The notes below the pieces were generated by a model that searched no databases, had not been told where the DNA came from, and saw only the letters and a list, made by a program, of their open reading frames with translations. Shown one piece after another: positions 10,070 to 19,269 of a stretch of DNA of 60,000 nt (within the stretch, counting starts at the first letter, position 1; the number at the start of each line of letters is the position of its first letter). Source of the DNA: Takakia lepidozioides (lineage: Eukaryota; Streptophyta; Takakiopsida; Takakiales; Takakiaceae); assembly GCA_030704615.1 (NCBI GenBank), contig CM060733.1, positions 6,450,001-6,510,000 on the forward strand, read 5' to 3'. The translations under genes and the position numbers were made by a program.

Positions 10070-10930
10070 TTGTTTCAGAAATTGAGAGAAAATGGGGGTG
10101 GGAGAAAAAAAAGACACGGGTTCTGCTTAGATTCGGGTTATTATTTTAAAATTTTAAGTATTAATTTAATTATTTTATCAGTCTGGAAAATAAGACAAAC
10201 TCCTTGGTCACATTGAATGATCAGGAATTTCAACCAAATGCCATGGATTGTATCAGTTTTCGTAAAATAGAAATACACTCAGGGCTTATATCAAAGCGTG
10301 TTCACAATTCCCCTCCTCTGTAAAGGGCATGAGCGGTGAGCTGTTGCTCCCTGTGGAAAAGATGTGGATACTTTCAGTAACCATGTTATCTTATATGAAA
10401 AGGTAAATACCTTCGCGAAATGCGGGAGATGATCAACCTTAATTCTTCTCTAAAGTAAGGTTTAGTAGCTCTCGATTCCCAGCAATTGCATGCTTCTCAT
10501 GCATCACAGGGAGCATGACTCAGCACAACACACCAATCCAAGGCTTGACACGGTGTAAGGTCCTTTGACCACATTTTCTCCCTTCACTTCAACATGATGA
10601 GTAGTCATTCTCATAAAACTTGAATATAGTCCATCTATCGGATGTTGTTCTCAGAAGTCGTTGCTACTAGTGCGGAGCAACGCGAAGCCCTAGTTCCAGT
10701 GACGAACGAAGGTCGGAAGCTAGTTTAGCGTAGAGCAGGAATAGGGTGCCATAGTGCCACGTCATCGTCACCATGTCATCATCGCCACGTTTCGTAAACA
10801 CGTCATCATCGTCAATTTCCTTGGAACCTGCCCAAAATGAAAATAACCGGAAGAGGAAGAGGCGCGTCTTGCAGCGCGGAGGGAGACATTTGCAGATTAT
10901 GAGTACACCGCGTGAGAGTTGGAGTGGCAC
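10070..10930. other. No gene recognised
   Basis: AT-rich sequence after the SURNod19 fragment, followed near 10740-10830 by a short stretch with recurring CGTCATCATCG-like trinucleotides. No open frame has a recognisable motif on either strand. Confidence 0.5.
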
Positions 10931-10932
10931 GA

Positions 10933-11435
10933 TGGTGGGACAATCGCAATCGCAAGGTGTGGCTTTTCCTTAATGTACGATGTGAAGAAGTTTGTCCATC
11001 CGGAAAATGTGGGCTCTTGGCTCCTCTTAGTACCATGATTTGGTATTCTTCCTTGTTTACAAAGTTCTTGGGAGAGTCAGCTTGGTCTTACCAGGCCGTG
11101 TTTCAATCTCTGCCTGCTCAGCTGCACCGTGGTGGTTCTCACCCAATCCGACATCACCTTGACTACAGACACAAGCAGCACACACAAGAGGTCCTTTTGG
11201 GTTGATGGTCGGTCAAATCCTCCATGGGTCGACATGACACAAGGTGTGGTGAGGGCATCTTCTTCTTCGACCTATTTCAGCGTGTTTTGCCCGCTCATCA
11301 GACTCGGCCCTAAGATGCATATTGCATTCTCTAAGTTAGCTCGTTGGGTGGATCTGTGGTGGTTTGGAGTGACTTTGACAAGTTACTGCCGATGTGGCAG
11401 CAGGAAAGTATCCATGAAGTTTTATGGACCCTCTT
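10933..11435 (+). repeat. Dispersed repeat 'R1', copy 2
   Basis: Direct, diverged copy of 5480-6160, preceded by the TGGTGGGACAATCG motif that also precedes or follows R1 elsewhere. No conserved reading frame between the copies. Confidence 0.7.
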
Positions 11436-11439
11436 TGGA

Positions 11440-12940
11440 TTTGTAAGAAGGTTTCACCGGGACTGTGTGCATCTTGTATTCAGGAATGTTAATGATGTTT
11501 CCCCAGACTGATGCCTTTGAGTACGTGCGCAAGGTACTGTGGAATTGCTGGCAGCTTGCGAGCTGGAAAACACAACCCTTGCGGAGCATTGTCAGCTGCT
11601 GTCTTGAAGACTGCTGCCGCCAGCAAAGAGCTTCAGGATCAGAAGGAAGATGAGTTCAGCTTCACGAGGTATCTCATTGTACTAATGCTTAGGTAGGTAG
11701 AAGAGCAGCTCCTTGGGATTTCAGTAATGATGTATTTGCTTATCCACTATATCTGTATCTTGGCAGCTTGGTAGCTGTCGGGCGTACTTCGAGCCATCCT
11801 TCCCCACGTCAGTAGCAGGAAACTATGTTGCTGGTATTCCTCAAGGGGCACAAGCGAAGGAAAGTATGTCATTTTGGGACCTTGCACGCAGCGTCTCTTC
11901 TACCACTGAAAAGGATTTGACCAAGTCTCGCCAATTCTCGAAATTCCAGTCCTCAACATGCTATTTTCACAGCTCTTGCTCTACTCGAAATTCAAATTGT
12001 GTTCCTTCGAACATATCATTACTCCAGAATCATGTGATTTACTCCTAGTGTGCAAACATTTGCTGTCTCCATAAATGTAATGTACATGACTGCCATATGG
12101 TGACATCACAGTTAGTTACCTTAGGCATTGGTGCCTGAATAACACAGCCTCCTGTCATATATATGCAGTGACCTTGCAGGGAGTATTAAGTAAGCAGGCC
12201 CACTACCTGCATTCAATGGCTAAATTGATTTCTGGCATCGCTACTATTTGCTTGCAACCCTCCAAAAGAAATGATTGGTGGGAAGTATGTGATGTTTATC
12301 CATCCCTAACTGAGACTGTACACCTTGCTGTGGCTTTGCAAACGTCCAGCTCACCAGGGATCTGGAATCGATGCCCTACATCTCGCTTGGGATGCTTTGC
12401 GTGCAGGCTGTGGGCTACATAATTCCTCTTATCACCGGTTAGTAGCTGACTGATCACCTAAGATCTCTGCTCACTAGTGTTTTTTTCCAGAGAAGTCCAA
12501 GATCACCAGATAAGCTCACAATGGAGGCCCTTTGGATCGACAGTTGGTCAAGCCATCCTTGGGTGAAAGTAGAGCTGGCTGCCATCATCCAAGCATAACC
12601 TGACCATTAAGGGCAAGCACAACCTGATGGCGGATCCAATGTCAATGTAAACCATGCTGTTCCATGTCAACAAATGTGATGGGTATTGTTTTAAGACTTC
12701 TAACTCATACGTTCTAGATGACTCTGGGGGTTTGTACCCCTGTTAAATTGATAGCACGAAGCCTGTTGTCATGGAGAGATTTCCTTGAAATTTTGTATGG
12801 GAAGGTTTGCAACTAAGAATTTAGAGTCATGCAGGATGGCAGGCCTCAATCAAGCAAAATTGTTTGTTTAACATCAGACTTGCAATAGGGGAACTGCCTC
12901 CACCATCAGCACACCACCAACCTCTTGTGTCAATTGTGGG
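11440..12940. other. No gene recognised
   Basis: Only short open frames, none with a domain I recognise. One frame (11511-11696) is alanine- and leucine-rich but has no family signature. The region lies between R1 copy 2 and PPR relic 3 and is probably decayed spacer of the duplicated PPR locus. Confidence 0.45.
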
Positions 12941-12943
12941 GAT

Positions 12944-13486
12944 GTGAGGACGCTGTGGAAAACGGGCAGACCACAAGGTCCGCTGCACATTTTAAATGAG
13001 CACGACATTCGGGCAGACTGTAGTACTTATGTGTGCTTGTTGCCGGATTGTGTGAAAATGAGAAGCCTAGCAGAGGGAAAGCAATTTATACCCACATTAT
13101 CCAAAGCAGATTCAAGCCAAACATCAGCCTCCTGCTCAACATCATTGTCAACATACATGCCAAGTGTGGGAGCCTGGTTGATGCATGCTCAAGTGTTTGA
13201 CAAATGCCTGAACAGAATATGTTTACCTAGACTATAATGAGCACAGGATATGCTAAGCATGGGTGTGGAATGGAAGCTTGGGAGATTTATAAGCAACTGC
13301 AATTAGACAGGATGACACACAACAGGGTCACATTCATTTGTATTCTCAATGCATGTGCCAGCCAAGTAGCCCTGGAAAAGGGCAAAGAGGTCCATGCTGA
13401 CATCACCCAAGCTAGGATTGCCCCAAATATTATTCTGGAGACCACTCTAGTTGACATTTGGCTCTCTAGTTATATATGCCAAATGT
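12944..13486 (+). pseudogene. PPR gene relic 3, cut by an LTR-like sequence
   Basis: Readable motifs: STYVCLLPDCVKMRSLAEGK, then (frameshifted) the nucleotide equivalent of KPNISLLLN and AKCGSLVDAC, then STGYAKHGCGMEAWEIYKQL, NRVTFICILNACASQVALEK, GKEVHADITQARIAPNIIL. Stops and frameshifts break it. The last motif is interrupted at ATATATGCCAAATGTG, the DNA for YAKC, where the LTR-like repeat starting TGTCGCATACAT begins. Confidence 0.75.
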
Positions 13487-13672
13487 GTGTCGCATACATA
13501 TTGCTACACAACTACATCGTTATCCAAAACCACACAACATATGTGGACACCACACACTAGTGTACCACTAGTCCACCACTAGTCCAACCATTAGTCCAAC
13601 CACTAGGCTGCCACTAGTCAATCGGTAGGCTGCCCACTATGGCAGTTACTAGTCCATCACAATGATAAAGAT
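13487..13672. repeat. LTR-like direct repeat, outer copy
   Basis: Starts TGTCGCATACATATTG and runs through CCACTAGTCCACCACTAGTC arrays to CCATCACA. A similar segment recurs at 13895-14050, 410 bases away, in the same orientation. TG/CA-type ends and insertion into a PPR relic suggest LTRs; the ACTAGTCCACC units are internally repetitive. Confidence 0.6.
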
Positions 13673-13894
13673 GAAGAATACAAGCACAAGCTCATGCGAC
13701 GCGCCATAGTTAGGCGCTGTGAGGCTCAACTCGAGAAAGATGAGCCTCCCGCGCTTGCCATGAAGATAACCACTCCAGGGCCTAAATCTGCCTTGACCCC
13801 TGGATTGACACTTGGGCCAATCCCAAATGTCAATATATAAAAGCTAGCTATTTCCTAGCTAGTTTCACACTAGTGGTGAAATAACTTGACAGCT
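13673..13894. other. 222-bp segment between the two LTR-like repeats
   Basis: The plus strand is open for 57 codons (KDEEYKHKLMRRAIVRRCE, then QLEKDEPPALAMK), lysine- and glutamate-rich, ending in TAA inside AATATATAAAAG. It is followed by nested palindromes GCTAGCTATTTCCTAGCTAG and TTTCACACTAGTGGTGAAA. It could be the body of a tiny TRIM-like retroelement with a captured coding fragment, or LTR interior. Neither can be settled here. Confidence 0.4.
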
Positions 13895-14050
13895 GTCGTG
13901 CGCATACATATAGCTACACAACTACATCGCTATCCAAAACCACACAACACATGTGCACACCACTAGTCCACCACTAGTCCAACTACTAGGCTATCACTAG
14001 TCAGTCGTTAGGGTGTCCACTATGGCAGTCACTAGTCCACCACAATCGCC
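13895..14050 (-). repeat. LTR-like direct repeat adjoining gypsy copy A, with polypurine tract
   Basis: On the minus strand the segment begins TGTGGTGGACTAGTGAC and ends GCGCACGACA (TG...CA). It is immediately preceded by the purine run AGGGGGGCGAT (plus positions about 14051-14060), which is where a polypurine tract must lie before a 3' LTR. This makes it the best candidate for the 3' LTR (or its first part) of the minus-strand gypsy copy A. Confidence 0.6.
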
Positions 14051-14289
14051 CCCCTAGCTGGTGCTTAGGTCCCTCTAAGTCTAGCCACAAGATGTGATAG
14101 TGACCGTAGCCTCACTAAGTCCTCTACCACTGTCCCTACTACACTCAAACTCGATAGATCAAGAGGGCGGGTGCAAGAGTTGCCCCATCGTTAGTCGCCA
14201 TCTTGCAACCTGTGAACTTGAGCCTGGGATCTCGTGTATTGACTCCTATGAGTTTGGCCTCCTATAGCTGCCACTAGTCATATCCACTG

Positions 14290-14523
14290 CCACTATCCCA
14301 AGCAGTGTGGACATAACTAATCTCCATTAGGAACCTTCTCAAGAGGTGGTGTCAAGCATCCCATATGCCAATCTCTTGAGCATCGATCACACACTAGCAT
14401 GGTGGCTGCCCCTTTGGCAGACCCACAGAGCATGCACCTCAAACCTGCAGGTACCACTGCCAAGTTTGGGTCAACTCTGCCATCGACATTGGAAAGGTGA
14501 CATGGCGCACCAATTACACACAT
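14290..14523 (-). pseudogene. PHD finger at the end of gypsy integrase (copy A)
   Basis: The translation reads CMLCGSAKGAATMLVC, then DRCSRDWHMGCLTPPLEKVP, followed after a stop by LCPHC. This is a complete C4-H-C3 zinc-binding pattern (CxxC, CxxC, HxxC, CxxC) with the conserved aromatic before the His and the TPPL motif of PHD fingers. The stop sits exactly where PHD fingers have Trp before the last Cys pair (NGD-W-LCPHC), so TGG has become TAG. PHD fingers usually read the N-terminal tail of histone H3. Lying after the integrase C-terminal segment (APCHLSNVDG), it may have steered integration; this is inference. Confidence 0.8.
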
Positions 14524-14559
14524 GATCCTTCCAAGTCATGTCATCCCGACCCTCCAAGA

Positions 14560-14770
14560 TCAACTCCTGAGGCAACACCTCTCGACCCTTAGAATAGCAT
14601 GCCCTGCAGTCACATCCAGGGTCGTAGGAGCAGTCTGCTGCAAATAAACATAGTCACCAAGGCTAAACCTCCGAACCCCAGGACGATATCCTCCACCACG
14701 TATAGTAGTATACCTCAACGTGTCACGGTGTTGTGCAATGGCCAGGTTCTCAAAAGCTATGGGCATGACT
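14560..14770 (-). pseudogene. Gypsy integrase C-terminal region (copy A)
   Basis: ENLAIAQHRDTLRY followed by GGGYRPGVRRFSLGDYVYL and TLDVTAGHAILRV matches the C-terminal 'GPY/F-like' region of Ty3/gypsy integrases (AQ.RD..RY, F..GDYVYL). A frameshift after HAILRV separates it from the PHD-finger frame. The catalytic core (HHCC and DDE) is absent from this copy. Confidence 0.8.
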
Positions 14771-15168
14771 TAAAAAGGCAGATGCATGCCATCCCGGCAC
14801 CATCTCCTCGTCCGTCTCACCATGCCACCGAGCTCCAGTGTCATCCTACTGGCTCGTGTATGGATTGCAACTCAATCCATCCGCATCCCGATTGACCAAA
14901 CCCGGTCGATGCACCACTTGAACATGTCTCTCATGCTCCTCCACCGTAGCACGAGAGGCAAAGCAATTCATGGAAGCCCTCAGGAACTGCCATATACGTC
15001 GTCTCTCTCCTCTGATGACAATGGGTCCAATGTCAGGCTCCCAATTGTCCTCCGTAACTGCAACCTTAAGTCCAACAGACTTAGAGGTAGGAGACGCGTC
15101 CCGTGGTTGCTATGCTGCAACCTCTTGAGCAGTACCACTGCTTGCTCTGTAAATGACAAGGCCTCATC

Positions 15169-15719
15169 CTACCCCATCATTTCATCCTTAAGGACCTCCT
15201 CAACCCGAGAAGAATCCCCAACCTCATCCATCACTGCCGCCTTGGCTGCCAACTCCTTCTGAACCTTGAGCACCTCCCACGTGTGCCATGGATGTCTGAA
15301 CCCCATGGTCCTCACCTGCTTGCCCCCACTCACTGCTTGTACCGTCTCGGTAGGCAGGAAGTCTGTCAAGGGACATGTAGTGGGAGAAGTTGTCCGCAAC
15401 CTGCGCTGCTCAGCCATACTCAGGCTAATGATCCCGGTCAAGCAATTAAGATCCATTGCTTGCCCCAACACATGATGACGTGATGCCTCAGATAGAGAAT
15501 GCACCGCCGTGGTCCCAGTGGAAAAACCCGTAGCCCACTCGCGCTCATCGGCATTAGGCTCCACTAACTGCTGCAACTGAGCATCCCACAGAAGGCCAGG
15601 TCCACTATCCCGAAAAGCATGTGATCCAGGAAAGCTGAGCAGTGTAGGTAGTGCTGCTCGTGGTTGACCCACCTTGTTGACCACTGCCAAAGGCAAACGG
15701 TTATCGTGTCTCACACGCT
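15169..15719 (-). pseudogene. C5 cytosine methyltransferase, C-terminal part (copy A)
   Basis: Translates as LPLAVVNKVGQPRAALPTLL, then HAFRDSGPGLLWDAQLQQLV, EPNADEREWATGF and SEASRHHVLGQAMDLNCL. This is the motif IX-X end of a C5 methyltransferase (E-R-x-x-GF...T; R..vLG.A), as in copy B at 22130-22440. It continues to a TAG at the same place as in copy B. Upstream sequence (15720 onward) is CACTA DNA, so any frame continuing past 15719 is chimeric. Confidence 0.8.
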
Positions 15720-15734
15720 CACTACAGGAAAAGG

Positions 15735-16440
15735 GGGGCCTTGCGACACCCGAGCCACACCGCGGCCATGCCGCAGCGTCGGGAAACGCCCTTTTCGGGC
15801 ACGCGGCGAGCGCAGAATTTGCGACGTCCGGCCGTCGCCCGGCAGTCGCATGGGTGTCGCCAAAATGACGTCGCAAAAATGCGACGTATGGGGGTCGCGA
15901 GCCCCCGCCCCAACTCCCGCGACTGCCGGACGTTGCTTTTCAGGCTGTCCGCGCCGATGGCAGGGGCCTACGTCGAGCGACATCTCGCCGTCGCGGCCCT
16001 CCAGCCGACGGCGTTGGTGGGGGCGCCGGCGCGGCGTCGCATCCCCTTTTTTTTCTAACCTGCCCGGGAGTCCCATCCTAAAACCCAAAAACACGTGGCG
16101 TAAGCCAGTACGTCGCTGCAAGCGACTATTGGGCGTGACAAACAAAAACAGCAGGAGCAGGAGTCGGGCTCCGCCACGCCCGGGCGTGGGTTTTCGCGAC
16201 GTTATGGCGTTGTTTTTTTTTAATATTTAATCAAATAAAATAAAATGTGGCGCAGGCAGAGTGGCGGGCTCCGCGACGCCAGGGCGTCGCAGCTTCCGAC
16301 CCCCGGTCCAAAAAAACACGTTGCAGGGGGTGTCGGGCGTTGCCGCCCGCAAATGGGTTTTGTGACGCCCGGCCGTCGCGGCTTGCGACCCCCGCCCAAA
16401 AAGCACGTCGCCATTGGCGACGTCCTGTAGTCGCGAGGGC
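15735..16440. repeat. CACTA subterminal repeats (GCGACG/CGTCGC-rich)
   Basis: At least ten short units such as TTGCGACAC, GGCCGTCGC, TGCGACGT, GGTCGCGAG, GGGCGTCGC and GGCGACGTCC occur in both orientations. Plant CACTA elements carry such arrays of GCGACGG/CCGTCGC near their ends as transposase-binding sites. Near-copies of one about 100-bp unit (AAAAACACGT, GGGCGT, GCGACCCCCG) appear three times. A G12 homopolymer follows at about 16449. Confidence 0.7.
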
Positions 16441-17248
16441 AGCCTGGTGGGGGGGGGGGGTTTGGGGGTTGATTTTGGGGGTGAATTGGGGTGGTTTTTT
16501 GTTTTTTGTCTAGTTTTGTTTTTGGGGATGGGAGACCTTACAGTTCCATTTCTCTGATTTAGCAGGTACACAATTGAGCAAGCATGAATCGAGGGTGAGG
16601 ACGGTGTGACACATGAATAAGATGGAAGATGGAAATATGGAAATATATTTACAGGAAATGAGCTGAAAAGCTCACAAGGGTTCAATAGGCTTACCTTGGG
16701 ACCTACATGGACTAGGACTAGTCATCCTCATCCTCATCCTCAGTGGAGGTCTCAGAGCTATCCGATGAGCCTGATGACTCCGCGCCCTTTGCCAGAGCAC
16801 CTAAATGAGGCGGCGTTCCCCTAAGTCCCACAGAGCTCTCATCCAACCCCTGGCCATGACCCCCGACCTCATCCATACTAGTGCCCTGTAGTGCACTCAT
16901 CCCCTCCGTGTTGGCCATGTTCTTCATGAGGGATTGCCAACCATGCTCCTTAGCGTAGTTGTACTCTACCGGAGATGGCTTCCTCTCAAACGCGTGTTGC
17001 TACACATGCCATAAATTAAAGTCAGTTCTTCACGATGATGGAGCCAGAAAGAAGACATAAAAAAATCCATAGGGAGGTACGACTTACAAATCGCAAGATA
17101 AAAACCCTTGGATGCGCCGGCGCCCCACTTGTGTGTGGATTCGTGCTTGTCAAGGCGGACTGTTGTTGCTTCGCGTGCCCGGTCAAATTTGGCCTTGTTT
17201 GCGGCATCAGTCTCTCCCGCAATTAGTGCATCCCACGATACCTATGCC

Positions 17249-17267
17249 CCCCCCCCCCCCCCCCCAA
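17249..17267. repeat. Poly-C homopolymer
   Basis: A run of about 18-19 C inside the CACTA coding remnant's intron. Together with the G run near 16449 and the TTC run at 17820-17850 it is typical simple-sequence expansion, and run lengths may be unreliable in assembly. Confidence 0.7.
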
Positions 17268-17818
17268 AAACAATTAGTGAATTACACACATACGTTGCAT
17301 CGAATCCACCTCATTAATGCACATGCGACAAATGGAAGGTGACATGATTCAGGATTTGCCAACCTGTGTAATTCCATAAGGTGGTTTGGGTATGGCCCCC
17401 TTTTCCATTGCCGTCCGAATGATCTGTCTGGCACGGTACCTCTTGTCCTTCAAGTTTCACCCCACCATCTCTATCACCCTTGTGTCACTCCAATTGCCCG
17501 GAAACTGGCGGTCTAACTCATGGGCATACGCCCGCTTTGGCCAAAGTGCTGATCAGCCCACTCGATGTGCGAAGGGAACCACCTCAATGCGAGTTCGAAG
17601 GCTGGTTTCTTCAAGGCCTCCCATAACGCACCGTAGGGGTCACCATGGCAATTCACCTCCACCGGTGGCACCACGATCTTTACCAACTCCACGTCCTGTA
17701 TTGCCAAGGGCATGTTCTTCTTCCCACCCTCTCCCTTCTTTGTAGCCTCCTTCCCCTGCTCCTTTGTTACCCCCACTGCCCTCCCCCGTTTGCACACTCA
17801 CCCCTTCCTCTCCATGGG

Positions 17819-17849
<31 letters not shown>

Positions 17850-17850
17850 T
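17819..17850. repeat. TTC/GAA trinucleotide repeat
   Basis: About ten TTC units on the plus strand, read on the minus strand as the lysine-rich tract of the CACTA coding remnant. Slippage here probably explains the frame disagreement between the two halves of its second exon. Confidence 0.75.
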
Positions 17851-18960
17851 TCCTTCCCCTTCCCCGCTACTTCCTCTCTCTCCTTCTCCCTCTCCCTTCT
17901 CTCTCTCTCCTCGGCAGCCCCTTCATTGATGGTAAAAGGGATCTCCGGAGATCGAGGCCTCTTCTTCTTACCTTTGGTGTTTGGGTCCTTCATGAACACC
18001 ACGTGCTCTCCCTCATTGGCAACCCCACTGGACTGCACCAATGAGGCCAGCCATGTTGTTGCCTCCTAAAGACAGATAACCCCTCCAAATTCAAAAAAAG
18101 AAACAAACAACAAAGAAAATCATGCATGCAAAGGAAAGGATAAATCATGGAACAAGGTGCGATAGTTGTACCTTTGCAAGCTTGTCCGACTCGCCCCCGG
18201 TGTCACCCGATGTGGTAGGAGTCCCCGTTGCCGGATGTGCCTGCTCTATCCCCTCCCGGAAGTAGACTCCAGATGTGGAGCATAGCCGGCGGGGGCGCCC
18301 CGTAGTCCAGGCGCTTCTTTGCTGACTGCTCAGGCTCAGGGGGCGGTGTCGCTGATCGGCTAGGCTGCTCCAAACCGTCCCATACCTCCTCCTCTCCCCC
18401 CCCAAATGCGTATCAGGGTAGAAGCCCTCACCCGGCTTGACTTCTTCAAGGCGCTTCGCTATCTTGGGCACTTCATTGGCCCTCCTCGTCTCCTCCTCCC
18501 TCATCGACAACAATGGGCTGGCAATGGAGGCTTTCAAAGGCCCTTGAACCTGACGTTGGGCCTTGGCAAGTGCAGCCTTTGCTGCGGAGGAAGGGGTCGC
18601 TATGGGGGTGACATCCAAAAGTTGCCCATACCGGGCCCCCGAATGGGTGTTGTGCTTGCCAAGGTACATTTCACCCGTCTTGGTGGCCGGGGGTGTGCTC
18701 AACTGAGCATCCGGCTCAGCAACAACCTCCCGAATAGAAGAGCTGGCTGAACCGGCCCCTGGCGCATCCAAGATGTGGACAAGAGGGGGGGTACTGACCT
18801 CGGGGGGCAGACGAGCCCTCTGGCTGCGGCTGTCGACGGGGCTGGTTAACCGTGAGACGCCCTGGCGCGTCACACGTGCCGGCAGAGCAAACGGATTGTC
18901 CGCCCCTTTCTTTGGGGCAGGGGACTTCTTCTCTTTCCCCATAAGCTGGCACCTTTCATC

Positions 18961-19269
18961 TATACCAAATGAGTCACCAGAGAATGAGGAATTACCTCCG
19001 TAGGGGTTGTGACACTGGCAATCCTATCTATAATTTTTTCATCCATACCGGATGAAAAATACCAGGATAATAATTCATGTTATTCCTCCTTTATGCTTTT
19101 TTTCCGTACTGGATGAAGCTTTTTTTAAGGGGATGGTGAATTACCTGCTAGGATGAGAAACCAATGCCTTGGATGATATGTACTATTTTTCCATCCTACT
19201 GATGGACCTTCTCCAACTTGATGAACTTATTACCTTTTTCATCTAAACCAGATGAAAAATGCAGCTTAT
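18961..19269. other. No gene; three short palindromes between CACTA remnant and gypsy copy B
   Basis: AT-rich sequence with imperfect palindromes of the form TTCATC-TATACC-GATGAA at about 18956, 19038 (TTCATCCATACCGGATGAA) and 19240 (TTCATCTAAACCAGATGAA). No open frame of interest. It may be remains of the missing CACTA end or another element. Confidence 0.45.

Larger units (their letters stand above)
13895..15719 (-). mobile_element. Ty3/gypsy element copy A (methyltransferase- and PHD-bearing family), deleted and interrupted
   Basis: In minus-strand order: C-terminal part of a C5 DNA methyltransferase (15719-15169), the linker and N-terminal lead of RT (15168 to about 14960), a short fused remnant of RT and RNase H (about 14960-14890), integrase C-terminus (14770-14560), PHD finger (14523-14290), 3' region, polypurine tract and LTR. 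RT, RNase H and the integrase core are lost. The fused remnant reads ASRATVEEHERHVQVV, then HRPGLVNRDADGL, which joins blocks that are hundreds of bases apart in copy B. The upstream end is cut at 15720 by a CACTA terminus. It is homologous to copy B at 22130-24200. Confidence 0.85.
16718..18942 (-). pseudogene. CACTA-associated protein gene, Transposase_24-like, decayed
   Basis: A multi-exon coding remnant with the 5' end at 18942. Exon 1 (18942 to about 18170) encodes MGKEKKSPAPKKGADNPF, a charged low-complexity region, and ends at GCAAAG/GTACAA. Exon 2 (about 18068-17370) holds EATTWLASLVQSSG, a long Lys-rich tract, QDVELVKIVVPPVEV, GALWEALKKPAFELALRWFP and, after frame breaks, LKDKRYRARQIIRTAMEKG. 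Exon 3 (about 17225-17090) reads NKAKFDRAREATT and HESTHKWGAGASKGFYLA. Exon 4 reads QHAFERKPSPVEYNYAKEHG and ends in an acidic tail DEDEDD at 16718. The N-K-x-x-R...H...G...RKPS-VE-Y pattern resembles the Ptta/En/Spm 'Transposase_24' region, which fits the CACTA terminus. An unrelated host gene is possible but less likely given frame breaks. Confidence 0.5.
15720..18960 (-). mobile_element. CACTA (En/Spm-like) DNA transposon, one end only
   Basis: The boundary with the gypsy methyltransferase reads ...GCT then CACTACAGGAAAAGGGG, the canonical CACTA terminus. Comparison with the uninterrupted copy B (TCTCAGCGTGTGAG) shows the expected target AGC/GCT next to the end, consistent with a 3-bp target-site duplication. 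Next come GC-rich subterminal repeats and a minus-strand coding remnant. The opposite end, a CCTGTAGTG followed by GCT and the rest of the methyltransferase, is not found to the right, so that side was lost by deletion or rearrangement. The right limit given is where the coding remnant ends. Confidence 0.7.

Noticed and set aside
13560-14060. CRISPR-like array (repeated CCACTAGTCCA units)
   Set aside because: Units are short, irregular and without spacers of even length, and the sequence is eukaryotic; an LTR or minisatellite explains it.
15169-15876. A 235-codon open frame on the minus strand that looks like one protein
   Set aside because: Its first about 50 residues are encoded by the CACTA terminus; only the part below 15720 is methyltransferase. 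It is a chimera of insertion, not a gene.
17640-18069. Leu/Ser-rich plus-strand frames opposite the CACTA coding remnant
   Set aside because: They are the complement of a GAA/Lys and Arg/Glu-rich tract, so hydrophobicity is an artefact of CT-rich repeats.
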